DNA of 64,000 nucleotides. Origin: CAVSWT01 sp963731745. Its GTDB lineage: Bacteria; Bacteroidota; Ignavibacteria; Ignavibacteriales; Ignavibacteriaceae. Position 1 is the first letter of the stretch; every line of letters starts with the position of its first letter. The notes beneath the pieces are model-generated. The model was not told the DNA's origin. It saw only the letters and a program-made list of their open reading frames with translations, and searched no databases. Below, piece after piece: positions 20,238 to 29,465 of the stretch. The stretch lies in NCBI GenBank assembly GCA_963731745.1, contig CAVSWT010000010.1, forward strand, positions 1 to 64,000, read 5' to 3'. The position numbers and the translations under genes were made by a program.

Positions 20238-21503
20238 ATGCATAGAAAGATTATAGTTCTAATTATTCTATTGGGCTTTTCATTCAGTTTGAATGCTCAA
20301 CAAAACCAGCTTGATTCTTTGATTAATCAAGCAATACGGTTAAGCCCAAAATTGAAAATGCTTACAGCAAAACAAAATGCTGCGGAAAGCCAGTCAAATG
20401 TAAATTCGAATTTGCCTGACCCCATGCTGACTTTAGGATTGGCAAATCTTCCCACTAATTCATTTTCATTTACCCAGGAACCAATGACTGGAAAAATTGT
20501 GGGGCTTAGTCAAGCTGTTCCATTCCCGGGAAAACTAAGTGCAGTTGCCGATGTTGCTAGTAAAGATGCGGATATTGTTTCCGAGGAATATAAAGATGCA
20601 AGAAATGAAATCGTTAAAAATGTATCTCAGAATTATTATGAATTAATTTTTGTTCGGAAAGCAATTGATGTGGCAAACGAAAATCTGAAACTGCTTAGCG
20701 AAATAAAAAAAGTAGTTAGTGCAAACTATTCGGTTTCAAAAGCAAGCCAGCAAAATGTTTTAAAAGTTGAATTAGAGATAACCAATTTAAATGATAAAAT
20801 AGAAGAACTAAAAAGCAAAGAGAACTCAATTATTGCCATGTTAAATGCACAGGTATTGAGATCTCAAGATGTTCCTATAATTACAGACAGCTTGCCGGCA
20901 TTCAATTATTATAATTTATCACAGCAGCAGCTTGATTCATTAGCTGTTCATAACAGGCCTTTCCTAACAGGAATTGACATGGCAAAGCAAAAATCTGAAC
21001 TTCAGGAAAACCTGGCAAAATATGATTACCTGCCAAACTTCAATTTTTCTGTCCAGTATTCACAGCGGGATAAAATAGCAAAGACGAATACACCGCTTGA
21101 CGATTTTCTAACATTCATGGTTGGAGTTTCTCTCCCTCTTAATTACGGCGGAAAGGTATCATCAAAAGTTGAAGAGACTGAAGCGATGCAGAATATGTAT
21201 GATGAACAATATAACCTCTCTTTGCAGATGCTCAATAGTAATTTTGGAACATCAATTTCAAAACTAAATTCACTTCAGAAAAGAATTAATTTGATTGAAG
21301 ACGCACAGCTGCCACAGGCGCAGCAGACTTTCGCATCAACGCTGTCAAGCTATCAAGTTGGACAGGTTGATTTTATAAATGTGATTGATTCACAAAATAA
21401 GCTTTACCAGGTAGAAACGAATTTGTACCGTTTAAAAACAGATTACTTAAAAGAAATAGCTGAAGTGAAATTCCTAACCGGAACTAAAAAGTTAAGCAGA
21501 TAA
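20238..21503 (+). CDS. TolC-family outer membrane efflux protein (CusC-like)
   Basis: This 421-residue protein forms the outer-membrane exit duct of a tripartite metal pump. A signal peptide (MHRKIIVLIILLGFSFSLNA, cut before QQ) is followed by two OEP repeats rich in long helices and turns such as LPDPMLTLGLANLP and NYGGKVSSKVEETEAM. It is the first gene of the pump operon, 21 bases before the adaptor gene. Copper/silver specificity is inferred from its neighbours, not from this sequence. Confidence 0.85.
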   Translation: MHRKIIVLIILLGFSFSLNAQQNQLDSLINQAIRLSPKLKMLTAKQNAAESQSNVNSNLPDPMLTLGLANLPTNSFSFTQEPMTGKIVGLSQAVPFPGKLSAVADVASKDADIVSEEYKDARNEIVKNVSQNYYELIFVRKAIDVANENLKLLSEIKKVVSANYSVSKASQQNVLKVELEITNLNDKIEELKSKENSIIAMLNAQVLRSQDVPIITDSLPAFNYYNLSQQQLDSLAVHNRPFLTGIDMAKQKSELQENLAKYDYLPNFNFSVQYSQRDKIAKTNTPLDDFLTFMVGVSLPLNYGGKVSSKVEETEAMQNMYDEQYNLSLQMLNSNFGTSISKLNSLQKRINLIEDAQLPQAQQTFASTLSSYQVGQVDFINVIDSQNKLYQVETNLYRLKTDYLKEIAEVKFLTGTKKLSR

Positions 21504-21524
21504 AATTTTAACAGGAGTAGAAAA

Positions 21525-23135
21525 TTGAAAAAGAAAAATATAATTATAATTGTGCTTGCTTTAACTGCAATTGCAGTCAGCTTGTTTTTTATAATTAAAC
21601 CAACCGCAAATAAAACTGATATTGGAGAAAAACAGCTATATACATGCGGCATGCATCCCCAGATAATCAGAGATGAACCGGGAAACTGTCCCATTTGCGG
21701 AATGAAACTCGTACCGATAAAAAACTCCAGCAGCAAATCAGAAAAGAAAATTCTCTACTGGCGCGCCCCCATGGATCCGAATGAAATTTACGATCATCCC
21801 GGAAAATCCAAAATGGGAATGGACCTTGTCCCGGTTTATGATGATGCAGGTGGTAGTGAAGGCATTGTTAAAATTGATCCTGCAGTTGAACAAAATATGA
21901 ATATAAAAACAGTAGTAGTTAAAAAGAGAAATCTTTCAAGCCAGGTTATAACCAACGGTATTTTGACTACTGATGAACAAAAAGAATATATTGTTACAAC
22001 AAGAGTAAACGGCTGGATAGAAAAACTTTATGTGAATTATACCGGCCAGGTGGTGAGTAAAGGTGAAAAGCTTATGGATATATATTCGCCTGAACTTGTA
22101 GCTGCAGAGCAGGAGCTATTAACAGCTCTTTCATACCAGGCTTCGGTAAAGAATTCTTCGCTTAATGAAGTTACAAAAAGCGGGGATGAGCTTTTAAATA
22201 ATGCAGTTAGAAAATTGCAGCTTTTGGAAATTCCAGACGAAGAAATTGAACGCCTAAAAGAATCGAAAGATGTAAAAACTTACATAACACTTTACGCACA
22301 AAAGAGCGGGACAGTAATCGAAAAGAATGTAGTTGAAGGCCAAAAAATTATGTCGGGTATGCCGCTGCTTCATATATCTGATCTTTCGAACCTTTGGTTG
22401 AAAGCGGATATCTATGAATATGAATTGAATAAAATTAGTTTGGGCTCCAAAGCAAAGATTAAGTTTAATTATTTGCCTGGTAAAACTTTTGAAGGGAAAA
22501 TATCGTTTATCTATCCAACTATAGATGCAAAATCAAGAACAGCAAAAGTCCGGATTGATATTGATAATTCTATTGGAAATTTAAAACCTGAGATGTTTGC
22601 AAATGTAGAAATTGAAGGAAAAAATTTGGGTGATTACCCGGTAGTTCCTGAAAATGCGGTTATCAGAAGCGGCACGAAAGATTTAATAGTTATTGCACTT
22701 GGCAACGGACGATTTAAACCTCAGGTTGTAAATCTAGGCAATTATTCAGATGGTTATTATCAAGTTTTATCCGGATTAACTGAAGGAACTACAATTGTTA
22801 CTTCAGCTCAATTCTTAATTGATTCTGAAAGTAACCTTCGAGCAGCAGTTGGCCAGATGCAGACTTCCGAACAAACAGACAGCTCTCAAAATGACAATAT
22901 GCAAAATATGGATATGAAGAAGCAAGATGAGAAAAATAACGAGAAAGAAGAAGAACATGATTCATCTCCGTTAATCAGAAAAGAACCGATTGATGTTAAA
23001 GCCATTGATAAAAATAATGACGGTAAAGTATTTGAAGATTTAATGGATTGGAATGTAATTTCAGATGAACCCGGAGAATGCCCAATTTGTGGAATGATTT
23101 TGAAAGAAGTTTCTCTTGAGCAGTGCAAAAAATAA
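21525..23135 (+). CDS. cusB: RND efflux periplasmic adaptor, CusB-like, with metal-binding domains at both ends
   Basis: This 536-residue membrane-fusion protein is anchored by an N-terminal hydrophobic segment (residues 6-26). Two heavy-metal-binding segments follow: YTCGMHPQ with CPICGMKLVP, and APMDPNEIYDHPGKSKMGMD. The adaptor body (about 115-440) has lipoyl and beta-barrel parts (TRVNGWIEKLYVNYTGQVV, VVEGQKIMSGMPLL). A C-terminal domain with DKNNDGKVF and CPICGM repeats the fold of the small protein at 26,600. The frame ends at TAA 23133-23135, but dropping one base there continues as NLIEHGFKVRE to 23169, aligning with that small protein's end (MLVKSGFKVKD). The true C-terminus was probably at 23,169. 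Confidence 0.85.
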   Translation: MKKKNIIIIVLALTAIAVSLFFIIKPTANKTDIGEKQLYTCGMHPQIIRDEPGNCPICGMKLVPIKNSSSKSEKKILYWRAPMDPNEIYDHPGKSKMGMDLVPVYDDAGGSEGIVKIDPAVEQNMNIKTVVVKKRNLSSQVITNGILTTDEQKEYIVTTRVNGWIEKLYVNYTGQVVSKGEKLMDIYSPELVAAEQELLTALSYQASVKNSSLNEVTKSGDELLNNAVRKLQLLEIPDEEIERLKESKDVKTYITLYAQKSGTVIEKNVVEGQKIMSGMPLLHISDLSNLWLKADIYEYELNKISLGSKAKIKFNYLPGKTFEGKISFIYPTIDAKSRTAKVRIDIDNSIGNLKPEMFANVEIEGKNLGDYPVVPENAVIRSGTKDLIVIALGNGRFKPQVVNLGNYSDGYYQVLSGLTEGTTIVTSAQFLIDSESNLRAAVGQMQTSEQTDSSQNDNMQNMDMKKQDEKNNEKEEEHDSSPLIRKEPIDVKAIDKNNDGKVFEDLMDWNVISDEPGECPICGMILKEVSLEQCKK

Positions 23136-23391
23136 TTTGATTGAGCATGGATTTAAGGTGAGAGAATAAGGTGAAAGAATAATGGGACAGAATAATATTC
23201 AATTAATCAGTCTCCACAATGAAGACAATACTAATAAAACTTATACTGTCAGTCTGAGCCTGTCGAAGACTATGTTTCCAGAAACGATTCACATTTCGAC
23301 AAGCTCAATGTGACAGTGAAATTAGTTCTACAACACGTTCTGACGGAAAGATTGGTTCGGAATGACTAAACATATAATATGGAGTTTTTAA
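23136..23391. repeat. Intergenic palindromic repeats between cusB and cusA
   Basis: After the displaced cusB tail (to 23,169) this gap holds repeat elements of the type seen at 1-660. CAGTCTGAGCCTGTCGAAGACT and ATTTCGACAAGCTCAATGTGAC lie at about 23,245-23,315. No gene is seen. The repeat separates cusB from cusA but both still read in the same direction. Confidence 0.6.
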
Positions 23392-26300
23392 ATGGTACCC
23401 GGAAATTCAAATAAAGAAAATATTATTACAAAACTAATAGAGTGGTCGATCAATAATAAATTTGTAGTGATACTTTTTACTATTGCATTAATACTTGGCG
23501 GAATCTGGGCTGTGTACAATACGAAAATTGATGCAATCCCAGATCTCAGTGATGTACAGGTAATTATCTATACGGATTATCCCGGCCAGGGCCCGCAAAT
23601 AGTTGAGAACCAGGTTACATATCCACTCACAACAAAAATGTTATCTGTCCCCGGAGCAAAAGATGTACGCGGATATTCGATGTTTGGTTTTTCAATGGTG
23701 TATATAATCTTTGAAGATGGAACAGATATTTATTGGGCTCGAAGCAGAGTACTTGAATACTTGAACGGATTACGGAATGCTCTTCCCGAAGGAGTAAGCC
23801 CGCAGCTTGGCCCTGATGCAACCGGTTTAGGCTGGGTTTACGAATATGTTTTGCAATCTGACAAAAGAAATCTTCAGGAATTAAGATCCATCCAGGATTA
23901 TTTCTTGAAGTTCGAACTCGCTTCAATACCCGGCGTTTCCGAAGTTGCAAGCGTCGGCGGCTTTGTAAAACAATACCAGGTAAATGTTGATCCAACTAAA
24001 CTTGCTTACTACGGAATCCCTCTGCAGAAAATTAAAATGGCAATAAAACAAAGCAACAATGACGTTGGCGGACGGCTTCTTGAAATGGGCGAAGCAGAGT
24101 ATATGGTTCGTGGACTTGGATACATAAAAAGCGTTGATGATTTAAAAAAGATTTCAATCGGGCTTTCTCCTAAAACAGGTTCGCCGATTTATTTAAGCGA
24201 TGTTGCCGATGTAACGATTGGCCCGGAACTGCGAAGGGGAATAGCGGAATGGAACGGAGAAGGTGAAACTGTCGGCGGTATTATTATTATGCGATACGGT
24301 GAAAATGCTTTATCTGTAATTGAAAAAGTTAAAGAAAGAATTGCTGAATTAAAAAAATCACTTCCACCGGATGTGCAAATAAAAGCAGCGTATGACAGGT
24401 CTAACCTTATTGAAAGGGCAATCAACAATTTAAAAGACAAGCTTTTTGAAGAGACAATAATTGTAGCACTTATAATAATGATATTTCTCCTTCATATTAG
24501 AAGTTCGCTGGTTGCAATCTTCACACTTCCCACGGCTGTACTTGCAGCATTTCTTATTATGAAAATGCAGGGAATAAATGCAAACATTATGTCGCTTGGA
24601 GGAATAGCGATAGCAATCGGGGCAATGGTGGATGCATCAATTATACTGGTGGAGAATGCGCAGACGCACATGGCGCATAACCAGGATTTGGCAGACGGAC
24701 AAAGGAAAGCACATTGGCAGGTGATTCTTGAATCGGCAAAAGAAGTAGCGCCATCAATATTTTATTCACTGCTGGTAATTACAATTTCTTTTCTTCCTGT
24801 ATTCACGCTCGAACAGCAGGAAGGAAGAATGTTCAAACCGCTTGCATTCACAAAAACTTATTCAATGGCTGCCGCTGCAATTTTAACTATAACTATTGTT
24901 CCCATTCTTCTTGGTTATTTCGTGCGCGGTAAGATGAAAAAGGAAGATGAAAATCCAATAACAAGATTTTTAGCTAAGGTCTATCATCCCGTAGTTGATT
25001 TTGTAATGAATAAAAGATGGTGGGTTATTGGTGCGGCTGTGATAATTGTGCTGGCGACAATAATCCCTTATTCGAAATTAGGTTCTGAATTTATGCCGCC
25101 GTTAAATGAAGGCGATTTACTTTATATGCCGACTACGCTTCCTGGAATTTCAATTACAAAAGCGAAAGAAATTCTTCAACAGACGGATAAGATCATAAAA
25201 ACATTCCCTGAAGTTAAATCAGTTTTTGGAAAAATAGGAAGAGCTGATACACCAACTGATCCTGCTCCGCTTTCAATGATAGAGACAACTATACAATTAA
25301 AGCCAAGGGATCAATGGCCTGACGGGATGACTACAGATAAACTTGTTGAAGAAATGAATTCAGCTATTCAAATACCGGGGTTGACAAATGCCTGGACTAT
25401 GCCGATTAAAACAAGAATCGACATGCTTTCAACGGGAATAAAAACACCTGTGGGGATCAAGTTAGCCGGGCCGGATCTGAATGTACTTAATAAACTCGGT
25501 AAAGAAATTGAAGAAATTGCAAAAACAATTCCGGGTACAAGATCAGCTTATGCCGAGCGATCTGTTGGCGGGAATTATGTTGACTTTAATATCGATAGAG
25601 ATGCAATTGCACGTTACGGGCTTAGTGTAGGAGATGTTCAAGATGTATTTATGTCTGCTATAGGAGGAATGGACATCAGCAAAACTGTTGAGGGATTGGA
25701 GAGGTATCCAATTAATTTAAGGTATCAAAGAGATTATAGGGAAAACATCGAATCGTTAAAGCGTGTTCTTGTTCCAACTTCAAATGGTGGAAATATTCCT
25801 TTGGAACAATTAGGGCAAATTGAAATTAAGAAAGGCCCTCCAATGATTAAATCGGAAGATGCCCGCCCCAATACCTGGATTTATATTGATATCCATGATA
25901 TAGATGTGGGTACTTATGTGAAAAATGCTCAGAAAATAATTAACGAAAAAGTAAAATTGCCTGCCGGATATTCTTTAAAATGGAGCGGACAGTTTGAGTA
26001 TATGGAACGTGCATCAAAACATCTTGCGGTTGTAATTCCGCTTACATTGTTAATTGTAATTCTGCTTCTTTATATGAATACAAAGTCTGCAGTAAAAACG
26101 GGAATTGTACTTCTTGCTCTTCCGTTCTCAATGGTCGGTGCAATTTGGTATTTGTATTTCGCTGGATTCCATTTAAGTGTTGCAGTTTGGGTTGGAATAA
26201 TTGCGCTGCTTGGTATTGATGCAGAAACCGGAGTGGTCATGCTGCTTTATCTTGATATAGCTTATGAAAAATTCAAAAATAATGGAATGCTGAAAAGCGT

Positions 26301-26586
26301 TGATGATCTTAGATTGGCAATTTTTGACGGTGCTGTTAAAAGAGTAAGGCCTAAAGTCATGACAGTGTTGACAATGTTTTTCGGACTGCTTCCTATCTTA
26401 ATTGGAATCGGAACCGGCTCCGACGTTATGAAGAGAATTGCAGCTCCAATGGTTGGCGGTATTCTTACAAGCTTAATAATGGAATTAACTGTTTATCCTG
26501 CAATATTTTTTGCATTGAAGAAACGAGAACTAAGGAAATCGTCACTAACTTTAGAAAAGAATAATTTAACTAATAACAATAAATAA
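23392..26586 (+). CDS. cusA: Heavy-metal RND efflux pump inner-membrane transporter, CusA/CzcA family
   Basis: This 1064-residue inner-membrane pump is driven by proton import. It has the twelve-segment RND layout: TM1 at about residues 20-38, TM2-6 at about 340-510, and the second set near 885-1045. The TM4 motif of heavy-metal RND pumps is present (IAIGAMVDASIILVENA, about residue 405). Met-bearing stretches around 570-680 (LYMPTTLPGI, PLSMIETTI, IDMLSTGIKTP) match CusA better than CzcA, pointing to Cu(I)/Ag(I). The gene is intact, with GGAG upstream of ATG 23392. It ends 13 bases before the next metal-binding gene. Confidence 0.9.
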   Translation: MVPGNSNKENIITKLIEWSINNKFVVILFTIALILGGIWAVYNTKIDAIPDLSDVQVIIYTDYPGQGPQIVENQVTYPLTTKMLSVPGAKDVRGYSMFGFSMVYIIFEDGTDIYWARSRVLEYLNGLRNALPEGVSPQLGPDATGLGWVYEYVLQSDKRNLQELRSIQDYFLKFELASIPGVSEVASVGGFVKQYQVNVDPTKLAYYGIPLQKIKMAIKQSNNDVGGRLLEMGEAEYMVRGLGYIKSVDDLKKISIGLSPKTGSPIYLSDVADVTIGPELRRGIAEWNGEGETVGGIIIMRYGENALSVIEKVKERIAELKKSLPPDVQIKAAYDRSNLIERAINNLKDKLFEETIIVALIIMIFLLHIRSSLVAIFTLPTAVLAAFLIMKMQGINANIMSLGGIAIAIGAMVDASIILVENAQTHMAHNQDLADGQRKAHWQVILESAKEVAPSIFYSLLVITISFLPVFTLEQQEGRMFKPLAFTKTYSMAAAAILTITIVPILLGYFVRGKMKKEDENPITRFLAKVYHPVVDFVMNKRWWVIGAAVIIVLATIIPYSKLGSEFMPPLNEGDLLYMPTTLPGISITKAKEILQQTDKIIKTFPEVKSVFGKIGRADTPTDPAPLSMIETTIQLKPRDQWPDGMTTDKLVEEMNSAIQIPGLTNAWTMPIKTRIDMLSTGIKTPVGIKLAGPDLNVLNKLGKEIEEIAKTIPGTRSAYAERSVGGNYVDFNIDRDAIARYGLSVGDVQDVFMSAIGGMDISKTVEGLERYPINLRYQRDYRENIESLKRVLVPTSNGGNIPLEQLGQIEIKKGPPMIKSEDARPNTWIYIDIHDIDVGTYVKNAQKIINEKVKLPAGYSLKWSGQFEYMERASKHLAVVIPLTLLIVILLLYMNTKSAVKTGIVLLALPFSMVGAIWYLYFAGFHLSVAVWVGIIALLGIDAETGVVMLLYLDIAYEKFKNNGMLKSVDDLRLAIFDGAVKRVRPKVMTVLTMFFGLLPILIGIGTGSDVMKRIAAPMVGGILTSLIMELTVYPAIFFALKKRELRKSSLTLEKNNLTNNNK

Positions 26587-26599
26587 AACGGAGAAAAAA

Positions 26600-26995
26600 A
26601 TGATTAACAAAAATGTGAAATCTATTTTGACCATTCTTACTGTGGTTATAATTTCGGCTTCATTCTCATTTGCGCAAAATATGATGTCGACTAAAAAAGA
26701 TTCAATGAAAATGGATCATAAGCAAATGCATAAAATGGATATGAAAAATGATATGCATAAAATGAAAATGGACTCGACAAAAAAAACGGAGAGTTCAATT
26801 ATTCGCAAAGGTGTAATAGATGTAAAAGCCATTGACAAAAATAAAGACGGAAAAGTTTTTCAGGATATGATGGATTATAATGTTATATCAGATAAACCGG
26901 GCAAATGTCCTGTCTGTGGAATGAAATTGACAGAAGTTTCTGTGAAGAAAGCAAAAGAAATGCTGGTTAAAAGTGGATTTAAAGTAAAAGACTGA
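26600..26995 (+). CDS. Secreted metal-binding protein with CPxCGM domain
   Basis: This 131-residue protein has a signal peptide (to about residue 25, SFAQ), a Met/His/Lys-rich stretch (residues 27-60 with MDHKQMHKMDMK and MHKMKMD), and a C-terminal domain (about 70-130) with DKNKDGKVF and CPVCGMKLTEVS. The C-terminal domain is a paralogue of the C-terminus of the CusB-like adaptor. The DxNxDGxV stretch resembles an EF-hand or dockerin-type loop. It is probably a periplasmic Cu(I) carrier feeding the pump. GGAGAAAAAA precedes the ATG. It is the last gene before a terminator. Confidence 0.75.
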   Translation: MINKNVKSILTILTVVIISASFSFAQNMMSTKKDSMKMDHKQMHKMDMKNDMHKMKMDSTKKTESSIIRKGVIDVKAIDKNKDGKVFQDMMDYNVISDKPGKCPVCGMKLTEVSVKKAKEMLVKSGFKVKD

Positions 26996-27012
26996 AGCTA
27001 AATAAACATAAT

Positions 27013-27053
27013 AACCTTCAAGGTTTCTTAATCGCATTAACCTTGAAGGTTTT
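27013..27053 (+). terminator. Terminator after the cus-like operon
   Basis: AACCTTCAAGGTT (27013-27025) pairs with AACCTTGAAGGTT (27039-27051), a perfect 13-base inverted repeat around a 13-base loop, followed by TTAATAATT. Its place 18 bases after the preceding stop fits a terminator. The same arms occur again at 27,216-27,272, so it may also be a mobile hairpin. Confidence 0.6.
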
Positions 27054-27103
27054 AATAATTGAAGGTTCAGTTTATTTTAAATTAAAAAATTAAAAGACAA
27101 ATT

Positions 27104-27202
27104 ATGGAAATAGCAATAGGAATAGTATTCGTAGGAATAATAGCTTTTGTAGGTATTAGAAAATTTAAGAAAGCCAGCGAAGGAAAAGACTGCTGCAAAT
27201 AG
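27104..27202 (+). CDS. Tiny Cys-ended membrane protein, 32 aa (FeoB-associated-like)
   Basis: This short gene starts at ATG 27104 and ends at TAG 27200-27202. A single hydrophobic helix (IAIGIVFVGIIAFVGI) is followed by a basic segment and the end SEGKDCCK. That form, one membrane segment plus a CC near the C-terminus, is typical of the FeoB-associated Cys-rich membrane protein family. No feoB is in the window, so a metal-handling role next to the copper genes is inferred. It lies between two pairs of matching inverted repeats. Confidence 0.6.
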   Translation: MEIAIGIVFVGIIAFVGIRKFKKASEGKDCCK

Positions 27203-27215
27203 ACTGCAGAGGTTC

Positions 27216-27272
27216 AACCTTCAAGGTTTTTTTATAGATTAATAAAAACATATAAGGTTAACCTTGAAGGTT
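27216..27272. repeat. Second copy of the AACCTTCAAGGTT inverted-repeat pair
   Basis: AACCTTCAAGGTT (27216-27228) and AACCTTGAAGGTT (27260-27272) use the same arms as the hairpin at 27,013-27,051, with a longer loop. Together the two pairs flank the 32-residue Cys-ended gene. The first arm is directly followed by a T-run (TTTTTTT), so it can also act as terminator for that gene. Confidence 0.6.
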
Positions 27273-27337
27273 TTAATGAGAGTTGATTATTTCTAAATAA
27301 TTTGAGCAACAGATATATAATAGACAAAGGATAAGAA

Positions 27338-28883
27338 ATGAAAACAAAAATACTCAATAACATTATTTATAATGTTATTGACTACAGTTTTGATGTATGG
27401 GCAAGGGAATGATTTTGGCTGGCATGTTAATCCCGACTCTTTACAACTAAAAACAGTGTCTGGTAAAGTAATGGTAGATTCAGTATCAACAATGCATCAA
27501 ATTTATTTTCTTGATACGAACAATGATAAGCAGCCGGACTACATGTTAAACTTTGGCCCTTTCTGGTATGAACCGGACAGCAGCATAGCAATGAGGCCGA
27601 ATGGATGGTGATTCAATTACTGTCTATGGAGGTGATATTGGAAATACAATGATGAATTATGATATGCTGATGGTGTATTCAATTAACGGAGAATTTTGGC
27701 GCGACCCGTATGAACCTATTTGGAATAATTTAGATGGTTTCATGAATATGGGCGGCCATCATAGATGGTGACTGCGGCGGTAATAGTTTTGGATGGAATC
27801 ATGATTCATTAACAACAATTACAATTACAGGAACTGCTTTAGTTGATTCTACATTTATAATTGAACATTATTATCTTGATGAAAATAATGATAGTGTCCC
27901 GGATTACATGTTGAACTTTGGCCCGCCATGGTATGAACCTGTATCAGGTGCAGTTCGTCCAACTAATGGTGAGCAAATAACAATAGTTGGAGGCAAAATA
28001 GAAATGCCGCATTATAATATGATTGTTGTATATGAAATGAATGGAAGAGTCCTGGAGAGATTCATCAAACCTGGGATTTAATTTTGGCGGCGGATGGATG
28101 CATAGCAATTCAACACAACCACAAAAATTTCATTCGACATTCGATGATAGTGATTTGATGGTAATTAATCCAGGCTGGCACATGGGTGGTGGAATGCATG
28201 GAGGAATGATGATGCCTGATTCAATCTTTGCTCAAATATTTGAAGTCTATCCTAATAATCTTCCAGGCATTGATAATCAGAATGCATTTGCAGGATATCA
28301 ATTTAATTTAATGTATCCCTCAGGACAGCAGGGAATGGGTTCTCATTTTGGATGCGGCGGCATGATGCAGTTCAATAATAATATGGATTTTCAATTGCAT
28401 TATAATGATATGCAGTTAAATAAAAATGGTATCGATGAAAGTACAATTAAAGTTAAATACTTTGATGGTAGTAGCAATTCATGGGTTGAGATGCCGAACA
28501 CTAATATGAATACCAGCTTCCAACACAATTACCTTTTCAAAAAATTCTGTGGACAATCTTATAATCTTAACGGTGAAACAGTTACAGGTATATCAAATGA
28601 AAATAAAAATAATGCAGTAAAAGCTTTTCAATTATTTCAAAACTATCCAAACCCATTTAATCCATCTACCGATATTCGATTTGAAATAAAAGAAAATGCT
28701 AATGTTAATCTTTCTGTTTATAATGTCCTTGGGCAAAAAGTTGCAGAATTAGTGAACTCTGAATTACCTGCTGGAATACATAGCGTTTCATTTAATGCAA
28801 GTAATCTATCCAGTGGAATTTATTTTTATGAATTGAAAGCAGGAACTTACACATCAGTAAGAAAGATGGAATTGTTAAAGTAA
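27338..28883 (+). pseudogene. Met/His-rich T9SS-secreted protein, frame-interrupted
   Basis: The gene starts at ATG 27338 with a signal peptide. Two related repeats follow (LDTNNDKQPDYMLNFGP near 27,510 and LDENNDSVPDYMLNFGP near 27,880), each with an acidic DxNxD stretch. Then comes a Met/His/Gly-rich stretch (GWHMGGGMHGGMMMPDS). The C-terminus (about the last 80 residues: NYPNPFNPSTDIRFEI, NVLGQKVAELV, SSGIYFYELKAG) is a type A sorting domain of type IX secretion. Four single extra bases break the frame, near 27,366, 27,609 (TGG-T-GAT), 27,770 (TGG-T-GAC) and 28,045. Repaired, it gives about 514 residues. Its place in the copper region and its composition suggest metal binding at the cell surface. 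Confidence 0.7.
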
Positions 28884-28954
28884 AAAATATTTTTAATGTA
28901 TTAACAAACACATGAACAAAATAGATATTAAAAATGTATAACATAAAATTAAAA

Positions 28955-28992
28955 TTATGTTACGCAATGCACCGGTTGATATTGTAGATTTG
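28955..28992 (+). promoter_or_regulatory. Promoter with TTATGTTAC motif before first Met-rich gene
   Basis: TTATGTTAC (28955-28963) lies 21 bases before TAGATTTG (28985-28992), an exact match to the Bacteroidota -7 pattern TAnnTTTG. It is 60 bases upstream of the ATG at 29,052. Similar TTATGTAAC sites precede the genes at 19,716 and 29,796. Confidence 0.5.
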
Positions 28993-29051
28993 CAATGTAA
29001 GTAATGATGATAAGACAAAAAAAAAGATCCTAATGAAAGGAGGATGAAAAG

Positions 29052-29465
29052 ATGAAAGCGAAAATATTAGCACCTGTTGTAATTATTGTGATAGCCGCTT
29101 TTTCTTTCTTGTTTGCTCAGGGGAATTCAGTTAAACAAATGCTTCAAAATCAAAAGACCCAGGATGAAGTTATAAATACTATAATGAATAATCCTGAAAT
29201 GATGCAGAATTTTATGAACCACATGTCACAAAATTCTGAAGCAATGAATAATATGATGGGCTGGATGATGAACAATCAGAACGCGCGAAGTATGATGATG
29301 AATGGAATGTTCTCGAAAGCCAACCAGGATTCATCTTTAACTCATTCTATGTACAATATGATGGATAACTATCCGCAGATGCGGGGCTGGATGCAGAGTA
29401 TGATGAATGGGAATGGAATGATGAGTCATGGTATGATGAATCACGGAATGATGAATCGAAATTAA
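29052..29465 (+). CDS. Met-rich periplasmic protein (putative copper binding), paralogue 1
   Basis: This 137-residue protein follows a strong ribosome binding site (AAAGGAGG). A signal peptide (MKAKILAPVVIIVIAAFSFL, cut after FAQ) leaves a mature part of about 114 residues in which 28 are Met, mostly as MM or MMM between Asn, His and Gly (MMNNQNARSMMMNG, MMSHGMMNHGMMNR). Such Met clusters bind Cu(I)/Ag(I) in known copper chaperones. Family membership is not recognised. A close paralogue lies at 29,796; both share TQDEVI and NNPEMMQNFMNHM. It is probably a periplasmic copper buffer. Confidence 0.7.
   Translation: MKAKILAPVVIIVIAAFSFLFAQGNSVKQMLQNQKTQDEVINTIMNNPEMMQNFMNHMSQNSEAMNNMMGWMMNNQNARSMMMNGMFSKANQDSSLTHSMYNMMDNYPQMRGWMQSMMNGNGMMSHGMMNHGMMNRN

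Noticed and set aside
23627..23995. 122-residue minus-strand open frame within cusA
   Set aside because: Antisense shadow with Arg/Leu-rich composition caused by the cusA codon pattern.
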